Shown one piece after another: positions 29,677 through 37,928 of a DNA stretch of 64,000 nt. The translations under genes and the position numbers were made by a program. Numbering within the stretch: the first letter of the stretch is position 1; each line of letters starts with the position of its first letter. Origin of the DNA: Xanthobacter autotrophicus Py2 (GTDB lineage: Bacteria > Pseudomonadota > Alphaproteobacteria > Rhizobiales > Xanthobacteraceae). Under the pieces are notes generated by a model. That model did no database searches. It saw only the letters and a program-made list of their open reading frames with translations, and had not been told where the DNA came from. The stretch covers positions 2,715,501 to 2,779,500 of the forward strand of contig CP000781.1 of assembly GCA_000017645.1 (NCBI GenBank), in the 5' to 3' direction.

Positions 29677-30450
29677 TTGAATATCCAGCTCCACACCCTC
29701 ACGTACCCATCTGTGAAAACGTTTCCAGACCCCGCCGGCCTGCCGCTCCCCGGCCCCGGTGACAGCCTGGTGGTGCTGGCGCGGGTGGCGGACCTTGCCG
29801 CATGGCCGGGCCTCGGCTTCGCCTTGCCCGAGGCCGAGGAGGCGCGTATCGCCCGTCTGCTGAAGGCGGAGGACCGCGCCGTCCGCCGCGCCGCCTGGCA
29901 GCTCGCGCGTCTGCTGCTCGGCGCGGCGCTGGACTGTGCCCCGGCCGCCGTGCGGGTGACGCGCGCGAGCAACGGCCGCCCCCGGCTCGAGGAGGCGGGC
30001 GACGTTCCGCGCGATCTGGACTTCAACCTTGCCCATTGCTCCGGCGCGGTGGCGGTGGGCCTTGCGCGCGGCGGGTGCATCGGCGTGGACGTGGAAGACC
30101 CGCGCCCGCTGGACGTGTGGACCGACATCGCCCGCGACATGTTCGATCCCGCCGATCACGCCTCCTGGCGCGCGATGCCGAAGGAGGCCCGCGCCGCTGC
30201 CGCCCTCGCCGTATGGTGTGGCAAGGAAGCTGTGCTCAAGGCGACGGGCGAGGGCCTCGCCGGCGACCCGCGCACGGTGAAGCTGGGGCCGTCCGGCACG
30301 CCGTCCGCCATCCAGCGCGGGGAGCGGCGCCTGCTGCTGGCGGCCGGGCCGGTGCTGGCCCCCACCGGCTTCGCCTGTGCGGTGGAGAGCGATCGCCCGC
30401 CCGCCGTCGTCGTGCTGGCCCCGGACGGCTGGCGAACTGCGGATCCCTGA
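29677..30450 (+). CDS. 4'-phosphopantetheinyl transferase (Sfp type)
   Basis: A 257-residue enzyme that activates acyl/peptidyl carrier proteins by attaching phosphopantetheine from CoA. Magnesium-site motif GVDVED is at 136-141 and WCGKEAVLKATGEGL at 180-194; NLAHCSG at 117-123 is also characteristic. It is a two-lobed Sfp/EntD-type protein rather than short AcpS. No ATG precedes the conserved region; TTG at 29677 is used as the start, with AGG just upstream, and an in-frame GTG ten codons later is an alternative. It pairs with the thioesterase. Confidence 0.9.
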   Translation: MNIQLHTLTYPSVKTFPDPAGLPLPGPGDSLVVLARVADLAAWPGLGFALPEAEEARIARLLKAEDRAVRRAAWQLARLLLGAALDCAPAAVRVTRASNGRPRLEEAGDVPRDLDFNLAHCSGAVAVGLARGGCIGVDVEDPRPLDVWTDIARDMFDPADHASWRAMPKEARAAAALAVWCGKEAVLKATGEGLAGDPRTVKLGPSGTPSAIQRGERRLLLAAGPVLAPTGFACAVESDRPPAVVVLAPDGWRTADP

Positions 30451-30655
30451 GGGCGGATCCGATCGCCTGTGGGGAGGAGCCCCGAGCCGCAGCCTCGCGC
30501 CTGCGGTCCGGCGCGGCGCTCCGGCGACGCCTTCTCCCGCCGATCAAGCGGATGTGCCCCCGCCCGCCAACCTGTCGCGTTGGGACCGCTCCACCGCCGT
30601 GCTATGCGAGCGACCGGGGCAGAGCGCGGGAGATCCCCGCGGGAGATCACCAGCC

Positions 30656-32527
30656 GTGAGCGACGCCAACGCGCGCGACGACAAGCGCCTGTCTGCCTTC
30701 CTCTCCCGGCTGCGCGCGCCGGCGCGGCGCGACCTGTCCCGGGCCTATGTCTTCGCCTTCGTCGCCGGCCTGTGCGTCATCGTCCAGGCGGCGCTGGCGG
30801 CGCGGCTGGTGGATCAGGTCATCTTCGCCCATCGACCGCTGACACAGGCTGGCGCCGAAATCGCCGGCTTCCTCGCCGCCATCGCCCTGCGCGCCATCTG
30901 CGGCTGGGCGGCGGAGCGGGCCGGCTTCGCCGCCGCGGCGCGGGTGATGCGCACCCTGCGGACCGACCTGCTGGACCATGTGGCGCGGCTCGGCCCCGCC
31001 GGCCTCTCCGCCCTGCGGACGGGGGAGACCGTGGCGGCGCTCTCCGCCGGCATCCGGGCGGTGGAGCCCTATTACACCCGCTACCTGCCCGCCTCCATGA
31101 TGGCGGTGGTGCTGCCGCTGGCCATCCTCGTCGCGGTGTTCCCCCTCGATTGGGTGTCTGGCCTCATCTTCCTTGCCACCGCCCCGCTCATCCCGCTGTT
31201 CATGATCCTCATCGGCAAGGGGGCGGAGGCGCTGAACCAGCGCCAGTGGCGCGCGCTCGCCCGCATGTCCGGTCATCTTTTGGATGCGGTGCAGGGCCTT
31301 GCCACGCTGAAGGCCTTCAATGCCACGGCGCGCATGGCGCAGCGGGTGGGCGAGGTGGCCGACGCCTATCGGCGTGACACCATGACGGTGCTGCGCGTCG
31401 CCTTCCTGTCGTCGCTGGTGCTGGAATTCTTCGCCACCGTCTCCATCGCGCTCGCCGCCATCTTCATCGGCTTCCGGCTGCTGTGGGGCGGCATGGATTT
31501 CTTCAACGGCCTGTTCATCCTGCTGCTGGCGCCGGAATTCTACCAGCCGCTGCGGGCCATGGGCACGGCCTACCACGCCAAGATGGAAGCCATCGGCGCC
31601 GCCGAGCGCATCGTCGCGCTGGCCGACGCGCCGGCCGTCGCCGAGCCGGGCGGCAGCGGGCCGGTGCCGGGCATCCATGCCGAGCCGCCTGCAACATCTT
31701 TCGGAAGGTCTTCCCAGTCCCCCGGCGTGGTGGATGGCCGGGACAAGCCCGGCCATGGCGATGCTCTCACCCCAACAGCCCCCATCGCCCTGCGCTTCGA
31801 GGATGTGACCCTCGTCTTCCCGGACGGCCGCCGCGCCCTTGATGGCATCACGCTGGAGGTGCCCGCCGGCGCGCGCGTGGCGCTGGTGGGGGCGTCGGGC
31901 GCGGGGAAGTCCTCGCTCCTCCATCTGGCGCTGGGCTTCGTGCGGCCGACCTCCGGCCGGGTGCTGGTGAATGGCGCGCCCCTCGCCGACCTGAACATGG
32001 CCGAGTGGCGCCGGCACGTGGCCTATGCCGGCCAGCGCCCACGCCTGTTCGCCGGGACGCTCGCCGACAATATCGCCCCCGGCGAGGCCGCGCCCGATCC
32101 CGCCCGCCTCTCCGCCGCCCTTGAGGCCGCCGGGCTCGGCCCGGCGGTGGCGCGGCTGCCCGGTGGCCTGATGGCGCGGGTGGGGGAGGGCGGCTCCGGC
32201 CTTTCCGGCGGCGAGGCCCACCGGCTGGCGCTGGCCCGCGCCTTCTATCGCTCCGCGCCCTTCATCGCGCTGGACGAGCCCACCGCTCATCTCGACCGCG
32301 TCACCGAGGCCGAGGTGAATGCCGCCCTCTCCCGCCTCATGGCCGGCCGCACCGCCTTGTTCGCCGTCCATCGCCTCGCCCAGGCGGCAGAGGCCGACCT
32401 GGTGGCGGTGCTGGACGGCGGCCGCATCATCGAGCGCGGCCCGCCCGCCGATCTCCTCGCCCAGGGCGGGGCCTATGCCCGCCTTGCCCGCACCGGGCCG
32501 GACGTGGCCATGGAGGCGCTGGCATGA
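30656..32527 (+). CDS. cydD: Thiol-reductant ABC exporter subunit CydD
   Basis: A 623-residue ABC half-transporter needed with CydC for export of cysteine/glutathione and for assembly of cytochrome bd. Six helices occupy about residues 28-310. The ATPase has Walker A GASGAGKS at 412-419, signature LSGGEAHRLALARAF and Walker B FIALDEPTAHLD. Residues 331-370, the linker between halves, are longer than expected and encode GVVDGRDKPGHGD (357-369), a translated REP-like palindrome. GTG at 30656 with GGGAG upstream is taken as start. The stop overlaps cydC by 4 bp. No cydAB is in the window. Confidence 0.9.
   Translation: MSDANARDDKRLSAFLSRLRAPARRDLSRAYVFAFVAGLCVIVQAALAARLVDQVIFAHRPLTQAGAEIAGFLAAIALRAICGWAAERAGFAAAARVMRTLRTDLLDHVARLGPAGLSALRTGETVAALSAGIRAVEPYYTRYLPASMMAVVLPLAILVAVFPLDWVSGLIFLATAPLIPLFMILIGKGAEALNQRQWRALARMSGHLLDAVQGLATLKAFNATARMAQRVGEVADAYRRDTMTVLRVAFLSSLVLEFFATVSIALAAIFIGFRLLWGGMDFFNGLFILLLAPEFYQPLRAMGTAYHAKMEAIGAAERIVALADAPAVAEPGGSGPVPGIHAEPPATSFGRSSQSPGVVDGRDKPGHGDALTPTAPIALRFEDVTLVFPDGRRALDGITLEVPAGARVALVGASGAGKSSLLHLALGFVRPTSGRVLVNGAPLADLNMAEWRRHVAYAGQRPRLFAGTLADNIAPGEAAPDPARLSAALEAAGLGPAVARLPGGLMARVGEGGSGLSGGEAHRLALARAFYRSAPFIALDEPTAHLDRVTEAEVNAALSRLMAGRTALFAVHRLAQAAEADLVAVLDGGRIIERGPPADLLAQGGAYARLARTGPDVAMEALA
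31724..31764. repeat. REP-like palindrome inside the cydD reading frame
   Basis: GTGGATGGCCGGGACAAGCC followed by CGGCCATGGCGATG; the reverse complement matches about 27 of 32 bases of the intergenic REP arm at 12581. It is in frame, adding about 13 or more residues in the linker of CydD. Confidence 0.75.
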
Positions 32528-34236
32528 ACACCTTCCTGCGGCTGCTTTCCCTCATGCGCCGGGAGGCGGGCTGGATGGCCCTCGCCGTGCTGCTGTCGGC
32601 GGCAGCGAGCCTCTCCCATGTGGGGCTCATGGCGGCCTCGGGCTGGTTCATCACCGCCATGGCGCTGGCCGGCGCGGCGGGGGCAGCCATGAACCCGTTT
32701 ACCGCCTCTGCCGCCATCCGCGCCTTCGCCCTCACCCGCACCGGCGCGCGCTATGGCGAGCGGCTGGTGGGCCACGACGCCACCCTGCGCTTCCTCGCCC
32801 GGCTGCGGCCGTGGTTCTTCACCCGGCTGGTGCCGCTGGCCCCGGCGGCGCTGGAGGCGGAACGCTCCGGCGATCTCCTCGCTCGCCTGCGCACCGATAT
32901 CGACCGGCTGGAATTTGCCTTCCTGCGCATCCTCTCGCCGGTGCTGGCGGCTCTGGTGGTGATCGTGGTGGCGGTCGCCTTCATGGCCGCTTATGACGGC
33001 TCCATCGCCTTGCTGCTGCTCGCGCTGGCGCTGGTGGCCGGGGCCGGGGTGCCGGCGCTGGTCCATGCTTTGGGCTCCGGCGCCTCCCGCCGCCTCGCCG
33101 CCGGCACCGGGGCTTATGAGGCGGCGCTGGTGGATCATCTGGAAGGCGCGGCGGAGCTTGCCATCTACGATCCGGCGGGCCGCCATCGCCTGCTGATCGA
33201 GGCGCAGGGCGATGCGCTGCTCGCCGACGAGGGCCGCCTCGCCAGCCTCGCAGGCGCCGCCGGGGCCGGGGTGGGGCTGGTGGCGCAGGTGGCTTTCCTC
33301 GGCGTGCTGCTCATGGGCGCCCCGGCGGTGCTCGGCGGTGCGCTGGGGGCCTCCGACTGGGCCATGCTGGCGCTGGCCGCCCTCGCCGTGTTCGACGCCC
33401 TGGCGCCGCTGCCGCTGGCCATGCAGGCTTTGCCGGTGACGCTGGCCAGCGCCCGGCGCATCTTCGCTTTGGTGGACCGGCCGGCGCCGGTGAACGAGAC
33501 CGGCGCGCCGGCCCCGGCCGAGGGGGCGCTGGTGTTCGCCGGCGTCGGCCTCACCTATCCCGGCGCGGCGCGGCCGGCGCTCTCGGACATCGACCTTGAG
33601 CTGGCACCGGGCCGCCATGTGGCGGTGGTGGGCCCCAGCGGCTCCGGCAAGTCGAGCCTGGTCGCCCTCGCCCTGCGTTTCCGCGCGCCCGACCAAGGGC
33701 GCATCACCTATGGCGGCGTCCCGGTGGAGACCATCGACGCCGATGCCCTGCGCGGCCGCCTCGGTGTGCTGCAGCAGGACGACCACGTGTTCGCCGACAC
33801 CCTCATGGACAATCTGCGGGTGGCAGACCCGGATGCGTCGCCCGCGCGGTGCGCCGCCGCCTGCGCCACGGCGGGCATTCTGGGCTTTGTCGAAGCGCAG
33901 CCGTTGAAGTTCGAGACCTTCGTGGGCGCCCATGGCACCAGCCTGTCCGGCGGAGAGGCGCGGCGGCTGGCTTTCGCGCGCACCCTGCTGAAGGACGCGC
34001 CGATGTTGATGTGTGACGAACCTCTTGAAGGTCTGGATACAAACACCGCCCGGGAGGTGATGGCGGCGGTATTGGATGCCGCCCGCGGCCGGGCGCTGCT
34101 GCTGGTCACCCACAGCCGGGTCGGGCTGTCGCGCATGGACGAGATCGTGGTGCTGGAGGCCGGCCGCATCACCCGGCGCGGGCCGCCGGGCGAGGTCCTG
34201 CCGTTTCTGGATAATCCTGATCTGATAGAGGGTTAG
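32524..34236 (+). CDS. cydC: Thiol-reductant ABC exporter subunit CydC
   Basis: A 570-residue partner of CydD. Six membrane helices cover about residues 15-310, with the typical opening FLRLLSLMRREAGWMALAVLL and LMAASGWFITAMALAG. The ATPase shows Walker A GPSGSGKSS, signature LSGGEARRLAFARTLL and the Walker B region MLMCDEPLEGLD. It overlaps cydD by 4 bp (ATGA), so the heterodimer is made from one transcript. Its stop overlaps the convergent clcA stop by 4 bp, leaving no room for a terminator between them. Confidence 0.92.
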   Translation: MNTFLRLLSLMRREAGWMALAVLLSAAASLSHVGLMAASGWFITAMALAGAAGAAMNPFTASAAIRAFALTRTGARYGERLVGHDATLRFLARLRPWFFTRLVPLAPAALEAERSGDLLARLRTDIDRLEFAFLRILSPVLAALVVIVVAVAFMAAYDGSIALLLLALALVAGAGVPALVHALGSGASRRLAAGTGAYEAALVDHLEGAAELAIYDPAGRHRLLIEAQGDALLADEGRLASLAGAAGAGVGLVAQVAFLGVLLMGAPAVLGGALGASDWAMLALAALAVFDALAPLPLAMQALPVTLASARRIFALVDRPAPVNETGAPAPAEGALVFAGVGLTYPGAARPALSDIDLELAPGRHVAVVGPSGSGKSSLVALALRFRAPDQGRITYGGVPVETIDADALRGRLGVLQQDDHVFADTLMDNLRVADPDASPARCAAACATAGILGFVEAQPLKFETFVGAHGTSLSGGEARRLAFARTLLKDAPMLMCDEPLEGLDTNTAREVMAAVLDAARGRALLLVTHSRVGLSRMDEIVVLEAGRITRRGPPGEVLPFLDNPDLIEG

Positions 34237-35612
34237 ACCTTCGTCTTCCGTTCGCGTTCGTCCCAGCCGCCGAGCTCCTCGCTGGCGGGCGGGGCCTCGT
34301 GGCGCGGGGTTCCGGCAAGGCGCAGGGTGCGGTCCAGCAGCACCTCGTAGATGGGCTTTCCGCCCAGCGCCTCGGCCACCAGATTGGCGGTAACGCAGGT
34401 CAAAATCACTGGAACAAGAAGGTCATAGGCGCCGGTAAGTTCGGCCACCAGCACCATGCCCACCAGCGGCGCCCGCACCGTGGCCGAGAACAACCCGCCC
34501 ATGGCGGCGACCCCGAACGCCGCCACCGCATCGGGAGGCATCGGCACCGCCAGCGCCAGCAGGGTCGCGAACAGGACCCCAACGGCGGTCGCCAACGCCA
34601 GGATCGGGGCGAAGATTCCGCCTGGAATTCCAGTGGAGTAGCTCGCCATGGTCATGGCGAAGCGGATGATGACGATGCCCGCCAGCGTTAGCGCCGGCAG
34701 GCCGAGGCCGGGCAGGGACACCGCCAGCTGCTCGCCGCCGAAGGTCGCCTCCGGCCGCAGCAGGATAAGCGGCCCCACCGCCGCCCCCACCAGCACCGGC
34801 AGCAGATAGGGCGAGACCTTCAGCGCCAGCCGCCGCGCCGCATCCAGCGACGCCACCAGCGCGTGGTTGAAGGCCACCCCCACCGCCCCCAGCACCGCCC
34901 CCAGAACCACGAATGCGGGCAGCAGCAGGAGGGGCATGTCCGGTACCGCGAGCTTCATGTCCGGTCCGGAGCCGTTGATGGCCTCGGCCATCACAGCGCT
35001 GGCCACCGAACAGAGGATGACGGCGCTATAGGTGCGCAGGCCATAGGGAAATTGGCGCCGCGTCTCCTCGATCACGAACAGGATGGCGGCCAGCGGGGCG
35101 TTGAAGGCGGCGGCCAGCCCGGCCGCCGCGCCGGCGGCAAGCAGGCCGCGTGTATCCCGGGTGCCGAGCCCGACCGCGTCCGACAGGGCCTTGGTGATGG
35201 CGGCGCCCATGTGGATGGTCGGCCCCTCCCGTCCGGCCACCAGGCCTGAGCCCAGCGCCAGCACGCCGCCGACGAACTTCACCGGCAGCACCCGCTTCCA
35301 GCGCACCGGCCGCAGGCCTTCCAGCGCCCCCTCGATCTCCTGTACGCCAGATCCGGCCGCCTCGGGCGCGAAGGCGCGCACCAGGGCCACCGCCGCCGCC
35401 ACCATCACCGCCGCCACCGCCGACATGGCGAGATAGAGCAGGGGACCGTCGAGATGTGCGCGCACAAGGTCCGGCCACCGGGAAATCCCATCCACGGCCA
35501 TGTGGAAGACCGTGCCCACCGCGCCTACCACAAGCCCGGACCCGGCGGCGAGGGCGTAATAAACGGCGTCGCGCGGCGTTCGGCGGGGATCGACAGGCGC
35601 GGAGGGAATCAC
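34233..35612 (-). CDS. ClC-family chloride channel/transporter
   Basis: A 459-residue membrane protein. It contains the ClC selectivity-filter motifs GSGVQEIEGAL (in place of the usual GSGIP), GREGPTIHMG with the gating Glu, and FVIEETRRQF where E. coli ClcA has its proton-path Glu; TGIPGGIFAP is also present. The retained proton Glu suggests a chloride/proton exchanger. GTG at 35612 has GAGG six bases upstream and is preferred over a TTG at 35630. It runs toward cydC with a 4-bp overlap of stops. Confidence 0.9.
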   Translation of the reverse strand: MIPSAPVDPRRTPRDAVYYALAAGSGLVVGAVGTVFHMAVDGISRWPDLVRAHLDGPLLYLAMSAVAAVMVAAAVALVRAFAPEAAGSGVQEIEGALEGLRPVRWKRVLPVKFVGGVLALGSGLVAGREGPTIHMGAAITKALSDAVGLGTRDTRGLLAAGAAAGLAAAFNAPLAAILFVIEETRRQFPYGLRTYSAVILCSVASAVMAEAINGSGPDMKLAVPDMPLLLLPAFVVLGAVLGAVGVAFNHALVASLDAARRLALKVSPYLLPVLVGAAVGPLILLRPEATFGGEQLAVSLPGLGLPALTLAGIVIIRFAMTMASYSTGIPGGIFAPILALATAVGVLFATLLALAVPMPPDAVAAFGVAAMGGLFSATVRAPLVGMVLVAELTGAYDLLVPVILTCVTANLVAEALGGKPIYEVLLDRTLRLAGTPRHEAPPASEELGGWDERERKTKV

Positions 35613-35693
35613 GCAAGGCCTCGGGAGCAAGAAGGAGCAACGGTGCTCCCTTAAGGCTTAGCGGAGGCAGGTGCGCCGGGGCAAGCAACTCCG

Positions 35694-35765
35694 TCTCAGG
35701 TGGAGTGGAAGTCTCAGGTCGGGTGGAAATCTCAGGTCGGGTGGAAATCTCAGGTCGGGTGGAAC
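35694..35765. repeat. Four tandem 18-bp repeats
   Basis: Four units of TCTCAGGTCGGGTGGAAA (35694, 35712, 35730, 35748). Units 2 and 3 are identical; unit 1 has GGTGGAGTGGAAG instead, unit 4 ends in C. The array starts inside the last five codons of the SbmA-like gene and extends into the gap before clcA. Confidence 0.95.
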
Positions 35766-37498
35766 ATGGGGGCGGAGGCCGGCCGCAACGTACGGGGCGT
35801 CTCCTCGCCATGCAGGTGCAGCACCCGGTCGTGCAGGTCGGCGAGGCTGGAGCGGTGCCCGATGGAAATGAAGGTGGCGTTCGGGAGCCGGTCTTGCAGC
35901 AGCGCGTAGAGCGCCGCCTCGGACGGCTCGTCCAGCGCCGAGGTGGCCTCGTCCAGCAGCAGCACGTCAGGGGCGTCGAGCAGCGCGCGGGCGATGGCGA
36001 GGCGCTGCTGTTCCCCGAGCGACAGTTCGTGGGGCCACAGCGCCTCCTCCTCCAGCCGGCCGGCGAGGGCGGGCAGGCCCACGGCGGTGAGGATCTCGGC
36101 GAGGCGGTCCTTCGGCACCATGTCCACCGGCCGCGGATAGGTGAGGGCGACGTCGAGCCTGCCTACGGGCACGTAGGGCTTCTGCGGCAGGACCAGCAGG
36201 CGCTGGTCCTCGTTGCGGTGCACCGTGCCCGAGCCGAACGGCCAGATGCCGGCGATGGCGCGCAGCAGCGTGGTCTTGCCTGCGCCCGACGGGCCGGTGA
36301 TCAGCACCCGCTCGCCGCGGCCGATGGCGATCTCGCCGGTGCGGATGAGCGGGCCGCCGCCGGGCAGGCGCACGTCGAGGTCGCGCAGGGTGAGGCCGTG
36401 GGCGCTGGCCGCGCCCGTGGTGGCGAAGGCCGGCACGTCCGCGCCGACGCGGGCCTTGGTGATGGCTGCCTCGAAGCCGGTGAGGCGGTGCACCACCGAG
36501 GTCCACTCGGCGAGCGTGACATAGCTGGAGATGAAGAAGGAGAAGGAGCCCTGTACCGAGCCAAAGGCGCTTGCCGTCTGCATCAATTGCCCGAGCTGGA
36601 TCTGGCCGGCGAAATAGGCGGGGGCCACCACCACGTAGGGGAAGATGGTGGAGATCTGGTTGTAGCCGGCGGTGAACCAGGTGAGGCGCTTCTGCGCCTT
36701 CATGAGATCCACGAAATTGCCGAAGATGCGGGAGAAGCGGCCATCGAGCTTGCGATCCTCCGCCGGAGAGCCGTTCAGCAGGGCGATCTGCTCGCCATTC
36801 TCGCGCACCCGCACCAGATCGACACGGAAGTCGGCCTCGTAGCGCTGCTGGTCGAAATTGAGCTTCACCAGCGGCCGGCCAATGAAGTGGGCGATGAGCG
36901 TGCCCACTGCCGCATAGATCAGCGCCGCGAAGAACAGATAGCCGGGAATATTGATCTCGTGGCCAAAGAGCTTCAGTCCCAGCGGTCCGGACAGGTTCCA
37001 CAGGATGACGCTGAAGGAAAACAGGGAGACGACGGTGCCCAGAAGTCCAACGCCGACCGAGATGGTGCGGTTGACGAAGATTTGCACGTCCTCGGCGATG
37101 CGCTGGTCCGGATTGTCGGCGGCATCGCCCGATAGGCGCAGGCGATAGTGCACGTCGTCGGAGAGCCAGGCGTCGAGATAGCGCTTGGTGAGCCAGCGCC
37201 GCCAGCGGATCTCAAGCCCCTGTTTCAGGTAGACCTGATACACCGCCACCACGATGGCACCGGCGGCGAGGCCGCAGAAGATCAGAATCTGCTTCTGGAA
37301 CGCCGGGAAGTCCTTGTCCTGGATGGCGTTGTAGAAGGCCACGTTCCACTCGTTGAGCAGCACGGTGGCGAACACCCAGGCGAGTTCCAGGGCGACGACG
37401 GCGGCGAGCAGGCCGATGGCGGTCCACCGCTCCTCGCTCCTGAAATAGGGTAGGGCGAGGCGGCGGATGTCGCCGACGAGGGTGAAAAGCGCGCGCAC
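35750..37498 (-). CDS. SbmA/YddA-type ABC transporter (permease-ATPase fusion)
   Basis: A 582-residue half-transporter of the ABC_membrane_2 type found in SbmA/BacA and YddA proteins. The membrane part (about 1-330) includes LNEWNVAFYNAIQDKDFPAF and RWRRWLTKRYLDAWLSDDVHYRL, typical of this branch. The ATPase has Walker A GPSGAGKTT, signature LSLGEQQRLAIARALL and Walker B VLLLDEATSALDE. GTG at 37498 has GGGAGAGG six bases upstream; the longer frame to 37570 is unlikely. The last codons (MFHPT) run into the 18-bp repeat array, so its C-terminus may vary. Cargo is unknown; peptides or vitamins are transported by relatives. Confidence 0.9.
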   Translation of the reverse strand: MRALFTLVGDIRRLALPYFRSEERWTAIGLLAAVVALELAWVFATVLLNEWNVAFYNAIQDKDFPAFQKQILIFCGLAAGAIVVAVYQVYLKQGLEIRWRRWLTKRYLDAWLSDDVHYRLRLSGDAADNPDQRIAEDVQIFVNRTISVGVGLLGTVVSLFSFSVILWNLSGPLGLKLFGHEINIPGYLFFAALIYAAVGTLIAHFIGRPLVKLNFDQQRYEADFRVDLVRVRENGEQIALLNGSPAEDRKLDGRFSRIFGNFVDLMKAQKRLTWFTAGYNQISTIFPYVVVAPAYFAGQIQLGQLMQTASAFGSVQGSFSFFISSYVTLAEWTSVVHRLTGFEAAITKARVGADVPAFATTGAASAHGLTLRDLDVRLPGGGPLIRTGEIAIGRGERVLITGPSGAGKTTLLRAIAGIWPFGSGTVHRNEDQRLLVLPQKPYVPVGRLDVALTYPRPVDMVPKDRLAEILTAVGLPALAGRLEEEALWPHELSLGEQQRLAIARALLDAPDVLLLDEATSALDEPSEAALYALLQDRLPNATFISIGHRSSLADLHDRVLHLHGEETPRTLRPASAPMFHPT

Positions 37499-37644
37499 GA
37501 AGGACCTCTCCCGACACGAAGTGCGCGCAGCTTTGCCGGCTGCCGCATGACCGCACCATGGCCGCCGCATGAACGATTGGAAAGGTGCCGAAGGGGAAGT
37601 GGGCGCAGGGCGGACGGGCCAGATGGAGGGCCCAGGCGGAGGGG

Positions 37645-37684
37645 TGGGTTACAGACAGGATTGAAAAAGCATGTCTGTAACCCA
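37645..37684. terminator. 13-bp perfect inverted repeat after the PhnA-domain gene
   Basis: TGGGTTACAGACA (37645-37657) and TGTCTGTAACCCA (37672-37684) with a 14-base loop containing AAAAA. On the minus strand it comes 32 bases after the PhnA gene stop, with the T-run in the loop. It may act as a terminator, an operator or a former mobile-element end. Confidence 0.55.
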
Positions 37685-37715
37685 GCGACCGAATCCGTGA
37701 AGCGCGCGAACGCGC

Positions 37716-37928
37716 TCAGGCCTTCTTCACGAACTCCGTGCGCAGCACGAGGCCCTTGACCTTCTCGACCTTGCAGTCGATCTCCTCCGGGTCGTCGGTG
37801 AGGCGGATGCCCTTCACCAGCGTGCCCCGCTTCAAGGTGACGGACGTGCCCTTCACCTTGAGGTCCTTGATGAGGGTCACGTTGTCGCCATCCTTCAGGA
37901 TGGCGCCGTTCGCGTCCTTGACGTCCAC
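37716..37928 (-). CDS. PhnA-domain protein (YjdM C-terminal domain only)
   Basis: A 70-residue beta-rich protein matching the C-terminal domain of PhnA/YjdM: GDNVTLIKDLKVKGTSVTLKRGT, IRLTDDPEEIDC and KGLVLRTEFVKK. The N-terminal zinc ribbon of full-length YjdM (about 110 residues) is absent. Despite the name, the family has no proven role in phosphonate use. The GTG start follows directly after the TGA of the acyl-CoA synthetase gene, so translation is probably coupled to that gene. Confidence 0.85.
   Translation of the reverse strand: MDVKDANGAILKDGDNVTLIKDLKVKGTSVTLKRGTLVKGIRLTDDPEEIDCKVEKVKGLVLRTEFVKKA

Noticed and set aside
28948..30450. Natural-product biosynthetic cluster
   Set aside because: Thioesterase and PPTase are present but no synthase module or tailoring gene is in the window.
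34230..34236. Terminator between cydC and clcA
   Set aside because: The convergent stops overlap by 4 bp and no hairpin with a T-run is visible close by.
35694..35765. Tandem repeats as a CRISPR array
   Set aside because: Units of 18 bp are contiguous without spacers and no cas genes are nearby.
35456..37135. 559-codon plus-strand frame across the clcA/SbmA-like region
   Set aside because: Antisense to conserved transporter genes and made of low-complexity Gly/Arg/His; it exists because high-GC DNA leaves few stop codons.
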